Positions 8,520 to 16,174 of a stretch of 64,000 nt of DNA are shown one piece after another. This DNA comes from JAGQSZ01 sp049647585 (lineage in GTDB: Bacteria > Actinomycetota > Acidimicrobiia > Acidimicrobiales > Microtrichaceae), in assembly GCA_049647585.1 (NCBI GenBank), contig JBARXY010000011.1:1-64000 (forward strand), given 5' to 3'. The notes beneath the pieces were generated by a model. The model was not told the origin of the DNA, ran no database searches, and worked only from the letters and a program-made list of their open reading frames with translations. The position numbers and the translations under genes are program-made. Position 1 is the first letter of the stretch; the number at the start of each line of letters is the position of its first letter.

Positions 8520-10158
8520 TCCATTCGTAGCCTCGTCCCCCACCGCCCGGGAGATCGCCGATTTTCCCTGGGAAATGACGCCGCTCGGCCCACTTGAGTC
8601 GTGGAGCGACGATCTCAGGTCCACCGTGCAGGTATGCCTCGCCAGCACGGCGCCGGTACTGGTTGCATGGGGCCCGGATCTGGTCCGGATATTCAACGCG
8701 GCCTACGCAGAACTAGCCGGTGAAGCGAACCTTTCGGGATCATTGGGCGTTGCCATGTCATACATCTGGAGCGACACATGGGGCGAGATGGGCCCCGTAC
8801 TGGAGGATCTCCAACAAGGAACGTCGAACGGAGCCGTCTTCAGGCGTCACTTCACCAGGGCCGGTCCAGATCAGGACTTGGAGCGGTGGATCGAGTATTC
8901 GTGCAGCCGTATTCGCGGTCAGGGTTCCGACAGCGGCATCCTGGTCATGGCTCTGGATGCAACGGACCGAATCGTCACCGAGCGTCATCTGATCTGCCTG
9001 CGGGACCTTGCGACCGACCTGCTCGACGCCACGGACCTGACCGACGTGTGTGTCAGAGCCGCACGGATGCTCTCTGCAGGCACCCAGTCACTCCCGTGGG
9101 CCGAGTTCCACCTACTTGAGCAGGAGCAGATCATTTGCATCGCAACGACACGCGAGCGCGGGTCGGTTCGACAAAGCGATGAGACCATGCGCCAGGTGAT
9201 CAGCAGCGGACAATCCAGAGTCATCCAGGGCGAGGCCGGAGTGGTCGATATCCGAACTGGGTCTGCCAGCCAGGCGAGCGCCTATATAGCGCCGCTCGGA
9301 TTCGAGACGATCGCGGGCGTGTTCGTTGCCGGATTGAATCCAAAACACCAGCTGGACCAGATCTATCTGGCCTTCGTGGACCTCTGCTCCAAGGCGATCA
9401 GTGCCGCTGTCGATGCCGCTGCCCGACATTCCGAAGAGCTGCAGACCCAACAGGAGATCTCGACGACACTTCAGTTGGCGATGCTCTCACCGGCGACCGA
9501 CTCCCCCACGGTCGCGGCGCGTTATGTACCGGCGTCTGGAGGACTGGTGGTCGGAGGCGACTGGTACGACGTCATCGACCTGGGTGGAGGGCTCCAAGCC
9601 CTCACTGTGGGGGACTGCGTCGGACACGACCTCGAGTCCGCAGCGATCATGGGCCAGCTCCGCAGCGCCAGTCGAGCTCTACTGATCGAGGGCAACACGC
9701 CTGCGCAGGTCCTTCACGCCATGGATCTTTTCGCGGCGGCCATAGACGGGATGGCCTCGACCATGGTGTGTGCGATTCTCGATCCGACAAGGGGCCAGAT
9801 CACCTACTCCTCCGCCGGCCATCCACCGGGATTGCTGCTGGGCGATGGTCGGTCCACATGGCTGAACCTGGCCGCCGGCACTCCTCTCGGGGTGCGATTC
9901 GACGAACGACGTGAAGCCGTCACAGAACTCGCTGACCTGGACTTGGTGTTCTTCTACAGCGACGGCTTGGTGGAACGTCGTGGCGAGTCCCTCGACAGCG
10001 GCTTGCGGCGGCTTCGAATGCTGACCGAGCGACATTGGGCGGATCCGGTCCAGCAGTTCGCCGACACCGTGCTCGAAGAAATGACTTCGGGTGGAACTGC
10101 CGACGATGTGGTTCTGGTCGCCGCGCGGACCCACACGTCAGCTGCCCCGGTTAGTTGA
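8506..10158 (+). CDS. PP2C-type serine/threonine phosphatase (SpoIIE domain) with sensor modules
   Basis: A 550-residue signalling protein. Residues 20-150 resemble a PAS module (WGPDLVRIFNAAYAELAG), about 165-300 resemble a GAF module, and 310-545 form the SpoIIE phosphatase. The phosphatase metal-binding motifs are all visible: GGDWYDV, VGDCVGHD, SSAGHPPG, FYSDGLVERR and TADDVVLV. Such RsbU-like enzymes dephosphorylate anti-anti-sigma proteins and so release alternative sigma factors; no sigma or anti-sigma gene lies nearby, so the partner is elsewhere. No upstream in-frame start exists before a stop at 8488, so 8506 is the furthest possible ATG. Its 3' end overlaps the convergent UDG gene by 8 bases. 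Confidence 0.88.
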   Translation: MPWIDPFVASSPTAREIADFPWEMTPLGPLESWSDDLRSTVQVCLASTAPVLVAWGPDLVRIFNAAYAELAGEANLSGSLGVAMSYIWSDTWGEMGPVLEDLQQGTSNGAVFRRHFTRAGPDQDLERWIEYSCSRIRGQGSDSGILVMALDATDRIVTERHLICLRDLATDLLDATDLTDVCVRAARMLSAGTQSLPWAEFHLLEQEQIICIATTRERGSVRQSDETMRQVISSGQSRVIQGEAGVVDIRTGSASQASAYIAPLGFETIAGVFVAGLNPKHQLDQIYLAFVDLCSKAISAAVDAAARHSEELQTQQEISTTLQLAMLSPATDSPTVAARYVPASGGLVVGGDWYDVIDLGGGLQALTVGDCVGHDLESAAIMGQLRSASRALLIEGNTPAQVLHAMDLFAAAIDGMASTMVCAILDPTRGQITYSSAGHPPGLLLGDGRSTWLNLAAGTPLGVRFDERREAVTELADLDLVFFYSDGLVERRGESLDSGLRRLRMLTERHWADPVQQFADTVLEEMTSGGTADDVVLVAARTHTSAAPVS

Positions 10159-10834
10159 TGATCTGCTTTGCCCGCTCGAAGATCGTGTCGAGCATCTCCT
10201 CGGTCAATCGACCGGTGAAGGTGTTCTGCTGGCTCACGTGGTAGCAGCCGATGAGCGTCTGTCCGCCGGGTGCGATGTACTCGACCCCTTGACCGAATTT
10301 GGGCTTCGGCTTGAACTTCAGGATCCGTGACGCCTCACCGAAGCCAAAGGCGCCCAAGGCGATGACGACCTTCACCTCGCTCAATAGGTCGAACTCGGCG
10401 TCGAGAAACGGACGACAGGCGTCGCGTTCGGCAATCGTCGGCTTGTTGGCCGGGGGCGCACAACGAACGGGCGAAGTTATGTACGCGTCGGTCAACTCAA
10501 GCCCGTCGTCGAGCGACACGGCGACAGGCTGGTTGGCATAACCGGCGCGCCAGAGCGCCCGGTACAGCCAGTCACCCGAGCGGTCCCCGGTGAATATCCG
10601 TCCGGTCCGGTTTGCTCCGTGGGCTGCTGGTGCCAGGCCGACGATCAACAGACGGGCGGCCGGGTCACCGAAGCCCGGCACTGGCCGGCCCCAGTACTTC
10701 TGGTCCTTGAATGAGGCCCGCTTCTCACGTGCCACCCGCTCACGCCACTCGACGAGACGGGGACACCTTCGACAGATGATGATTTGGGCTTCGAGTTCCT
10801 CGAGTGTGGTGGGGACGGAGGTGAGGTCGGTCAT
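10151..10834 (-). CDS. uracil-DNA glycosylase, type 5 (UdgB-like)
   Basis: A 227-residue iron-sulfur uracil-DNA glycosylase that removes uracil and other deaminated bases during base excision repair. Cys21 and Cys24 (CRRCPRL) plus the later PVRCAPP and LIGCYH cysteines are the expected [4Fe-4S] ligands. Motif A reads GLAPAAHGANRTGR; the position that is a catalytic acid in type 4 enzymes is alanine here, the hallmark of the type 5 group. Motif B is the late GCYHVSQQNTFTGRL. ATG at 10834 (MTDLTSV) is preferred over 10855. It diverges from the histidine phosphatase gene by 25 bases and converges on the SpoIIE phosphatase. Confidence 0.9.
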   Translation of the reverse strand: MTDLTSVPTTLEELEAQIIICRRCPRLVEWRERVAREKRASFKDQKYWGRPVPGFGDPAARLLIVGLAPAAHGANRTGRIFTGDRSGDWLYRALWRAGYANQPVAVSLDDGLELTDAYITSPVRCAPPANKPTIAERDACRPFLDAEFDLLSEVKVVIALGAFGFGEASRILKFKPKPKFGQGVEYIAPGGQTLIGCYHVSQQNTFTGRLTEEMLDTIFERAKQIIN

Positions 10835-10859
10835 CTGCGTGAAGCCTAGGATCAAGACG

Positions 10860-11513
10860 ATGGCCCGCCGAAAGAGCTCAAAAGATTCCGCTTCAGCCCT
10901 GTTGTTGCTGGTACGTCATGGACAGACAACCACCACCGGGGAACTGCTACCGGGCCGGGCAAAGGGCCTGCACCTAGCCGATAAGGGGATCGAACAGGCT
11001 GAACACGTCGCCGCCCGCATCGCAGGCCTCAAGAACGTGGCAGCCGTCTACGCATCGCCGCTGGAGCGGACCCGGGAGACGGCAGCTCCGATCGCCAAGG
11101 CCCTCGGCCTGAAGGTGCGCAGCTCAAAGAGTCTGATCGAGTGCGAATTCGGGGACTGGACCGGGTCCGCGCTCAAGGACCTGCGCAAACTGCCGGATTG
11201 GTCCAAGGTCCAGAACAGCCCGTCGACATTTCGTTTCCCGAGTGGCGAATCCTTCGACGAGATGCAATCGCGAATCTGGGGTGAGGTTCAGAGACTCGCT
11301 GCCGCCCACGCCGGATCGACCGTGGTTGCGGTATCGCATGCCGATCCGATCAAGGCCGCCGTGGCGATGGCCTCGGGAATCCACCTGGACCTCTTCCAGA
11401 GGATCGTTATTTCGCCCTGCTCGGTCACTCCGATTCTCATGACAGCTGGTGGGCCGATCATCCTGGCGGTGAACAGCACCGGCGATGACCTGAGCACCCT
11501 CGCCCCCTCCTAG
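10860..11513 (+). CDS. histidine phosphatase family protein (MSMEG_4193-like)
   Basis: A 217-residue member of the phosphoglycerate-mutase/acid-phosphatase superfamily. The catalytic LLLVRHGQT motif lies near residues 15-23, followed by the SPLERTRETA block, the proton-donor region ECEFGDW and the second catalytic histidine in AVSHADPIKAA. The first gene of a tight three-gene run with DUF3090 and SCO1664 homologues, an arrangement conserved across actinobacteria. The natural phosphorylated substrate is unknown. The ATG at 10860 was chosen because upstream codons in the same frame are antisense to the UDG gene and have no family similarity. Confidence 0.85.
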   Translation: MARRKSSKDSASALLLLVRHGQTTTTGELLPGRAKGLHLADKGIEQAEHVAARIAGLKNVAAVYASPLERTRETAAPIAKALGLKVRSSKSLIECEFGDWTGSALKDLRKLPDWSKVQNSPSTFRFPSGESFDEMQSRIWGEVQRLAAAHAGSTVVAVSHADPIKAAVAMASGIHLDLFQRIVISPCSVTPILMTAGGPIILAVNSTGDDLSTLAPS

Positions 11514-11525
11514 GCTCTAGTTCAG

Positions 11526-12071
11526 ATGGATGAACCGATTGAGTTCGACGAACTGGATTCCTTCATACCCGGCGCCATAGGCGAGCCCGGAAATCGGGTC
11601 TTCTACATCCAGGCCCGCCGCGGCACGCAGGTCGTGTCGTTCCGACTCGAGAAGGAACAGGTCGGCATGCTCGGGGGCTATCTCGACAGTTTGGTGACGG
11701 CAATGGGTTCACCCGACCCGGACCGGGATGTGGCCGGTCTGATCGAGCCCGTGGTGGCGGAATGGATCGTGGGCACCATTACCGTCGGCCTGGATGATTC
11801 CGTCGGACTCATCCAGGTCACAGCGGAAGAACTGGTGCCCGAACAGATCGAGTTCGAGGTCGGCGACGATTTCACCGAGGAGGACATCGAGTCACTCCTG
11901 AACGAACACGAGATCCAGGCTCCGGCCTCAGCCAGATTCACCCTACGGGGCGAGCAGGCGGCGGCCTTCGCCGAAGCGGCGCAGGAGCTCATCTCTTCCG
12001 GTCGTCCCCCTTGCCGCCTGTGCGGCCGTCCCATCGGTCCCGAGGGACACAATTGCCCGCGCTGGAACTAG
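11526..12071 (+). CDS. DUF3090 family protein
   Basis: A 181-residue protein of the actinobacterial DUF3090 family. The body begins with FIPGAIGEPGNRVFYIQAR and has a strongly acidic middle. It ends in a small zinc-ribbon-like knuckle, CRLCGRPIGPEGHNCPRW. The function is not established. It sits between a histidine phosphatase and the kinase-like SCO1664 protein, with 12 bases upstream and 0 bases downstream, so the three are almost certainly one operon. The phosphatase and kinase-like neighbours suggest a phosphate-group pathway, which is inference. Confidence 0.85.
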   Translation: MDEPIEFDELDSFIPGAIGEPGNRVFYIQARRGTQVVSFRLEKEQVGMLGGYLDSLVTAMGSPDPDRDVAGLIEPVVAEWIVGTITVGLDDSVGLIQVTAEELVPEQIEFEVGDDFTEEDIESLLNEHEIQAPASARFTLRGEQAAAFAEAAQELISSGRPPCRLCGRPIGPEGHNCPRWN

Positions 12072-12878
12072 ATGACGGACGAAGCGCTGGACGACAACGA
12101 ACCTGGCGATGAACCTGGCGATGGACCTGGCGATGGTGACCTGACCCCCTTCGTCTACGAGGCAACCGTTGCACCCGAGGATGCGGCGATTGTCGACCTG
12201 CTCTGTCATGGGGAGGTCGCGGTGCGTGGCCTCATGCCCTGGTCGAGCAACGGAACGTACCTCGTCGATGTGACCCACGGCGTCGACCATGCACCCGCCA
12301 TCTACAAGCCTGAGCAGGGCGAGCAACCCCTCTGGGACTTCCCGGGCGGATTGTGGCGCCGAGAGGTCGCGGCCTACGAGTTGTCAGCTCACATGGGACT
12401 GGACCTGGTTCCACCAACTGTGGCCAAGCTCTCGGCGCCGTTCGGTCGCGGATCGCTGCAGGCCTTTGTGCCTGCAAGATTCGACCAGCACTACTTCACG
12501 CTTCGCGACGACCCCGAACTGGGACAGCCCCTGCGAGAATTGTGCGCCTTCGACCTCGTTGCGAACTCAGCTGATCGAAAGTCGGGACATTGTCTCGTGG
12601 ACGCAGCCAATCGACTCTGGGCGATCGACAACGGGCTCACGTTCCACGAGGAGTTCAAGGTCCGAACGGTCCTATGGGACTATGCCGGTGAACCGCTGCC
12701 CCAGGCGGTTGCCACAAGACTGGGCGACCTTCTCGACCGAGGCGCGCCTGACGCACTGGCGGAACTGCTGACTCAGGGTGAGCTACTTGCGATGATCATC
12801 CGGGCCGAACGCCTCCTCGCCGGCGGATATTTCCCGCATGACCCATCGGGTCGTCGGTATCCCTGGCCTCTCGTCTGA
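12072..12878 (+). CDS. SCO1664 family protein (PI3/4-kinase-like fold)
   Basis: A 268-residue protein matching the SCO1664 family. The candidate ATP-binding lysine is in AIYKPEQGE, and a kinase-like catalytic region reads CAFDLVANSADRKSGHCL with AIDNGLTF as the metal-binding part. The N-terminus holds an acidic repeat (GDEPGDGPGDGD) encoded by three near-identical 12-base units at 12100-12135. The start codon directly follows the DUF3090 stop. In many actinobacteria this trio precedes the mycothiol ligase gene mshC; here a terminator follows instead. Substrate unknown. Confidence 0.8.
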   Translation: MTDEALDDNEPGDEPGDGPGDGDLTPFVYEATVAPEDAAIVDLLCHGEVAVRGLMPWSSNGTYLVDVTHGVDHAPAIYKPEQGEQPLWDFPGGLWRREVAAYELSAHMGLDLVPPTVAKLSAPFGRGSLQAFVPARFDQHYFTLRDDPELGQPLRELCAFDLVANSADRKSGHCLVDAANRLWAIDNGLTFHEEFKVRTVLWDYAGEPLPQAVATRLGDLLDRGAPDALAELLTQGELLAMIIRAERLLAGGYFPHDPSGRRYPWPLV

Positions 12879-12900
12879 GTCGGGGGTCCGAAAAGCGAAG

Positions 12901-12928
12901 AACCCCCGGCCCTTTCGGACCGGGGGTT
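12901..12928. terminator. bidirectional intrinsic terminator
   Basis: A hairpin with 12-base arms, beginning AACCCCCGG and ending CCGGGGGTT, one internal mismatch and a TTTC loop, sits between the convergent SCO1664 and etfA genes. It lacks a long T tract on the plus strand but is GC-rich, as is common in actinobacteria. Confidence 0.75.
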
Positions 12929-12960
12929 CCCTCAGTTCATCCTCAGTTCGTCCTGGACTG

Positions 12961-13926
12961 TCAGCCTCGGGCCTGAAGGGCCTCGATCAGCTTCGGCAGG
13001 ACCTTGTGGACGTCACCGACGATCCCGAGGTCTGCCACCGAGAAGATCGGTGCTTCCGCATCCTTGTTGATCGCGATGATGTTCTTGGAGCCCTTCATCC
13101 CGACCAGGTGCTGGGTTGCACCCGAGATGCCGGCGGCGATGTAGACAGTCGGCTTGACGACCTTGCCGGTCTGGCCGACCTGGTAGGAGTAGGGAACCCA
13201 TCCGGCGTCGACGATCGCCCGTGAGGCACCCGGAGCGGCGTGGAGCAGCTTGGCCAGGTCCTCGACCATCTGGAATTTGTCCTTCTCGCCAAGACCACGG
13301 CCGCCAGCGACGACGACCGATGCGTCATCAAGGCTCGGACCGGTCTTTTCCTCGACGAAACGGTTGGTTACGACCGCTGCGCCGGATGCACCGGTGTCCG
13401 GAACCGCGAGTTCCTCGACTGCAGCTGCGCCGCCACCGGACTCTTCTGCAGCGAAGGACTTGGGACGGATCAGGAAGATCCCGACCTTGTCGGTCGAGAA
13501 CTTCGTGTACACGTCGGTCGATCCACCGAAGACGGGCTCGACACCGGTGAGGGCGCCATCGCGCTCGACCAGGTCAACCACGTTGGTGATGACGGGTGCG
13601 TCGACCTTGACCGACAGGCGACCTGCAATGTCACGGCCGGCGTAGCTGGTCCCGGCAAGGATAATGTCGGGACCGTTACCGGCCTCGATAGCGGCGGCGA
13701 TTGCTGCAGCAACGGGTGGTCCGACGAGCTTGGAGTCGTCAATCGCGACGTTCAGGACCTTTGTGGCTCCATTGGCTCCGACTTCGGCGGCAATGGCGGC
13801 ACCGTTGGTGCTCACTACCTCGACCGTGTCGCCGAGCTGGCGGGCCTTGGCCAGAATCTCGAGTGTCGTGTTGGCTACCTTGCCTTCAGTGGCGTCTGCC
13901 AACACCCAGATCTTGGAAATTCCCAT
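12961..13926 (-). CDS. etfA: electron transfer flavoprotein, alpha subunit
   Basis: A 321-residue ETF alpha subunit. The N-terminal half is the AANH-like domain (MGISKIWVLADATEG). The C-terminal FAD domain holds the signature block from GRGLGEKDKF to INKDAEAPIF, including the DAGWVPYSYQVGQTGK segment that contacts FAD. With the beta subunit it carries electrons from acyl-CoA and other dehydrogenases to ETF-quinone oxidoreductase. The start at 13926 is set by family length; upstream codons in this frame run into etfB. It lies 28 bases downstream of etfB in one operon and is closed by the terminator at 12901-12928. Confidence 0.95.
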   Translation of the reverse strand: MGISKIWVLADATEGKVANTTLEILAKARQLGDTVEVVSTNGAAIAAEVGANGATKVLNVAIDDSKLVGPPVAAAIAAAIEAGNGPDIILAGTSYAGRDIAGRLSVKVDAPVITNVVDLVERDGALTGVEPVFGGSTDVYTKFSTDKVGIFLIRPKSFAAEESGGGAAAVEELAVPDTGASGAAVVTNRFVEEKTGPSLDDASVVVAGGRGLGEKDKFQMVEDLAKLLHAAPGASRAIVDAGWVPYSYQVGQTGKVVKPTVYIAAGISGATQHLVGMKGSKNIIAINKDAEAPIFSVADLGIVGDVHKVLPKLIEALQARG

Positions 13927-13954
13927 GTGATTCTCTTTCGTTCCGGTGTTGGAC

Positions 13955-14737
13955 TCAGATGACCTTGAGGTCGCCGAGGAAGTCGACGATCTTCTGGAAG
14001 GCTTCACCATCATCTTCGATGACGGTTCCGGCTTCGCGGGCCTCGGCCTGCGCAACTTCGATGATCTCCTGGCCGGCACCGGCCCATCCGACGCTGGCTG
14101 CGTCGATCCCGAGATCGGCGATCGTGACCTGATCGACCGGCTTGGACTTGGCGGCCATGATGCCCTTGAACGAGGGGTAGCGGGGCTCGACCACGCCGGC
14201 GGTCACTGAGACCACGGCGGGGAGTGGGCACTCCACCTCGTCATATCCGGCTTCTGTCTGGCGCTGCACCTTGACGGTGCCGCCATCGACGGTGATCTCC
14301 TTGGCGAAGGTCACCGACGGGAGCTGCATCAGCTCTGCGATCTGCTCGGGCACGACCCCGGTGTATCCGTCGGAGGACTCGGTCGCGGTCAGGATCAGGT
14401 CTGCCGAACCGGCACGCTCGATCGCCTTGGCGAGCACCTTCGAGGTTCCGAGTGCGTCAGAACCGGCGAGGGCATCATCACTGACGAGCACTGCCTTGGC
14501 GGCACCCATGGCGAGAGCGGTACGAAGTCCACTCACTTCACCGTTGGGGGCCATCGACACGAGGGTCACCTCGCCGCCACCAGCGGTGTCGACGAGCTGG
14601 AGAGCCATTTCGACGCCGTAGCTGTCGGACTCGTCCAGAATGAGCTTCCCATCACGCTTGAGGGTCTTGGTCTGGGGATCCAGCGCACCCGGGTCGGCCG
14701 GGTCCGGGATCTGCTTCACGCAAACGACGACGTTCAT
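13955..14737 (-). CDS. etfB: electron transfer flavoprotein, beta subunit
   Basis: A 260-residue ETF beta subunit beginning MNVVVCVKQIPDP, the family's standard opening. It shows the AMP-binding/adenine-fold segments DESDSYGVEMALQL and ATESSDGYTGVVPEQIAE, and the recognition-loop region PRYPSFKGIMAAKSKPV. It pairs with EtfA to form the soluble electron carrier used in fatty-acid and amino-acid oxidation. A palindrome (14756-14771) lies 19 bases upstream of the start codon and has the same pattern as one at the start of the TetR gene at 47223, pointing to repression by that regulator. Confidence 0.95.
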   Translation of the reverse strand: MNVVVCVKQIPDPADPGALDPQTKTLKRDGKLILDESDSYGVEMALQLVDTAGGGEVTLVSMAPNGEVSGLRTALAMGAAKAVLVSDDALAGSDALGTSKVLAKAIERAGSADLILTATESSDGYTGVVPEQIAELMQLPSVTFAKEITVDGGTVKVQRQTEAGYDEVECPLPAVVSVTAGVVEPRYPSFKGIMAAKSKPVDQVTIADLGIDAASVGWAGAGQEIIEVAQAEAREAGTVIEDDGEAFQKIVDFLGDLKVI

Positions 14738-14755
14738 ACTCAGAGCATGCCGCGC

Positions 14756-14771
14756 GTTACCCATTGGTAAC
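14756..14771. promoter_or_regulatory. candidate TetR operator upstream of etfBA (GTTACC-N4-GGTAAC)
   Basis: GTTACCCATTGGTAAC is a perfect 6-base inverted repeat with a 4-base spacer, placed in the 37-base gap between the glycerophosphodiesterase stop and the etfB start. The same half-sites and spacing occur at 47207-47222, overlapping the start of a TetR gene. No third copy was found by eye in the window. Confidence 0.6.
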
Positions 14772-14774
14772 AAC

Positions 14775-15554
14775 TCAGTGGGTGGAGAGCGCTTCCCGAG
14801 CGGCTCGGGGCCGGTTGGTGATGATGCTGTCGACACCCAGAGCTGCGAGCTGTCGAATCCTGATCGGGTCATCGACCGTCCAGGGGTTCACTTCGAGCCC
14901 GAGGGCCGAGCAACGTTCCATCAACGTCCCGTCGACAAACGGGTCCCACGGATTGATGGCGTTGAAGCCCGAATCCGCCGCTCTCTCAGGTAGATACGGA
15001 TCGTTGTTCAGATCGAATATCAGGTAGCCGACCGCGATCCCGGTCGAAAGCGACCGGACGCGGGTGAGGGTCGCCTCGTCGAAGCTTGAAACAAGGATCG
15101 GCTGGACGGCTGAGCCGGTCATCCGGGATGTGACTTCTGACGCTCCGTCGAGTTCGTTAGAGCACCTCGAAGCCACAAGTTCAACGACCATGTCCGCCAC
15201 CACCAGATCGTGTGGAACACCTCCGTCGCCTGCGATCTCGGCATCACCCAGGTCGCCCGGGGAGTTCTTGATCTCGATGTTGACCCCCATCCCCACACAT
15301 GCATCGAGGGCCTCCGAAAGCCGAAGAACCCCGGAAGGAGTGGCATCCGAGGGTGTTGCCCACACTCCCCTGCCATCGGTGAACGCCGCGTCGTGGTGGA
15401 CGATCAGGTCGCCCGAGCGGTTCAGCCGGACGTCCAATTCGACCCAATCAGCCCCTTCCTCCTTGGCTGCCAGAAAGGCCGCAGCCGTGTTCTCCGGCTG
15501 GTTCCAGGAGGCGCCGCGATGGGCACAAATGTCCACGATTTGCTTTTTCACCAT
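14775..15554 (-). CDS. glycerophosphodiester phosphodiesterase
   Basis: A 259-residue GDPD-fold enzyme that hydrolyses glycerophosphodiesters to glycerol-3-phosphate and an alcohol. Catalytic landmarks are present: AHRGASWNQPENT at residues 11-23, the metal-binding ELDVRLNRSGDLIVHHD, and the glutamate in NIEIKN. No signal peptide is seen, so it is cytoplasmic. It is followed 37 bases later by etfB on the same strand, but the intervening operator suggests separate control. Its start faces the long whiB leader region. Confidence 0.9.
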   Translation of the reverse strand: MVKKQIVDICAHRGASWNQPENTAAAFLAAKEEGADWVELDVRLNRSGDLIVHHDAAFTDGRGVWATPSDATPSGVLRLSEALDACVGMGVNIEIKNSPGDLGDAEIAGDGGVPHDLVVADMVVELVASRCSNELDGASEVTSRMTGSAVQPILVSSFDEATLTRVRSLSTGIAVGYLIFDLNNDPYLPERAADSGFNAINPWDPFVDGTLMERCSALGLEVNPWTVDDPIRIRQLAALGVDSIITNRPRAAREALSTH

Positions 15555-15606
15555 CTTCTCGAAACTTTTCCTTTACTCGGGAATCCACCGGCGGTAGCGT
15601 GGACTT

Positions 15607-15622
15607 TGTTCACGAATTCACA
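15607..15622. promoter_or_regulatory. candidate CRP/FNR-family site upstream of whiB
   Basis: TGTTCACGAATTCACA matches the TGTGA-N6-TCACA consensus at 8 of 10 informative positions, with a perfect right half. It lies about 170 bases upstream of the whiB start. In Mycobacterium tuberculosis the whiB1 gene, also next to pdtaS, is known to be under CRP control, which makes the position suggestive. Confidence 0.4.
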
Positions 15623-15640
15623 AGTCTCCAGCAAACTCTC

Positions 15641-15774
15641 TCCTGATGAGTTGATCCAACCGGTGTTCAGCACCGAAGGACAGCCGCCGAGGGAATGCGG
15701 GGAACTCGGAATTCGAACGACTTAAGTATCCCCCCTATCCCATTCGAGAATCGGACGCGGCTCTCTTCGCGTCC
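15641..15774 (+). promoter_or_regulatory. structured leader of whiB (predicted hairpins)
   Basis: A three-way-junction-like fold can be drawn at 15641-15680: outer stem TCCT/AGGA enclosing GTTG-ATC-CAAC and CGGTG-TTCAG-CACCG. A separate perfect 7-base hairpin, GGACGCG / CGCGTCC, lies at 15753-15774, ten bases before the GGAGGA of whiB. The 239-base gap holds no open gene. No known riboswitch class was recognised; the pairing is by eye and unscored. Confidence 0.4.
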
Positions 15775-15793
15775 CAACAACCCCGGAGGAATC

Positions 15794-16093
15794 GTGGCGC
15801 TGACCTCGAGCCGAAGCCTGAATACTGCTACTGACAGCTGGAGAGCGAATTCCTCGTGTCGGGACACCGACCCGGATCTGTTCTTCCCAGTGGGCACTAC
15901 CGGGCCGGCGCTTGAGCAGATTGCAGCGGCCAAGGCCGTGTGCGACACCTGCGATGCAAAGACCGAGTGTCTGGAATTTGCGCTCACCACCAACCAGGAC
16001 TCCGGCGTTTGGGGCGGAACCTCCGAAGAAGAGCGTCGTAAGCTCCGTCGGGCATGGGTGGCGCAGCAGCGTCGGGCTGCCGCGGCGTCCTGA
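15794..16093 (+). CDS. whiB: WhiB-family iron-sulfur transcriptional regulator
   Basis: A 99-residue Wbl protein. Four cysteines (SSCRDTDPDLFFP, VCDTC, TECLEFAL) are the [4Fe-4S] ligands, followed by the GVWGGTSEEERR turn that contacts the sigma factor, and a basic C-terminus for DNA. Wbl proteins sense nitric oxide or oxygen and act with the primary sigma factor. The frame stays open upstream to 15695, but the GTG at 15794 is preferred because GGAGGA lies four bases upstream and the family starts here. It is convergent with pdtaS, as whiB1 and pdtaS are in mycobacteria, so a WhiB1-like role is likely. Confidence 0.93.
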   Translation: MALTSSRSLNTATDSWRANSSCRDTDPDLFFPVGTTGPALEQIAAAKAVCDTCDAKTECLEFALTTNQDSGVWGGTSEEERRKLRRAWVAQQRRAAAAS

Positions 16094-16115
16094 GCCAGGC
16101 CCTTTTCGCTTCATC

Positions 16116-16174
16116 CAGTTCGATTCATAAAGTTCGATTCATACAGTTCGGCCTCCCGCACCGGGGGGCCGAAC
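16116..16174. terminator. repeat and hairpin between whiB and pdtaS
   Basis: After the whiB stop, a 14-base unit (cAGTTCGATTCATA) occurs two and a half times at 16116-16151. It runs into a hairpin with perfect 8-base arms GTTCGGCC and GGCCGAAC at 16146-16153 and 16167-16174, inside the 3' end of pdtaS. The hairpin could end whiB transcription; there is no T tract. Confidence 0.4.

Noticed and set aside
15641..15680. CTGATGAG core reminiscent of a hammerhead ribozyme
   Set aside because: After the putative stem II there is no GAAA at the required place and no stem III/cleavage site, so only a plain folded leader is claimed.
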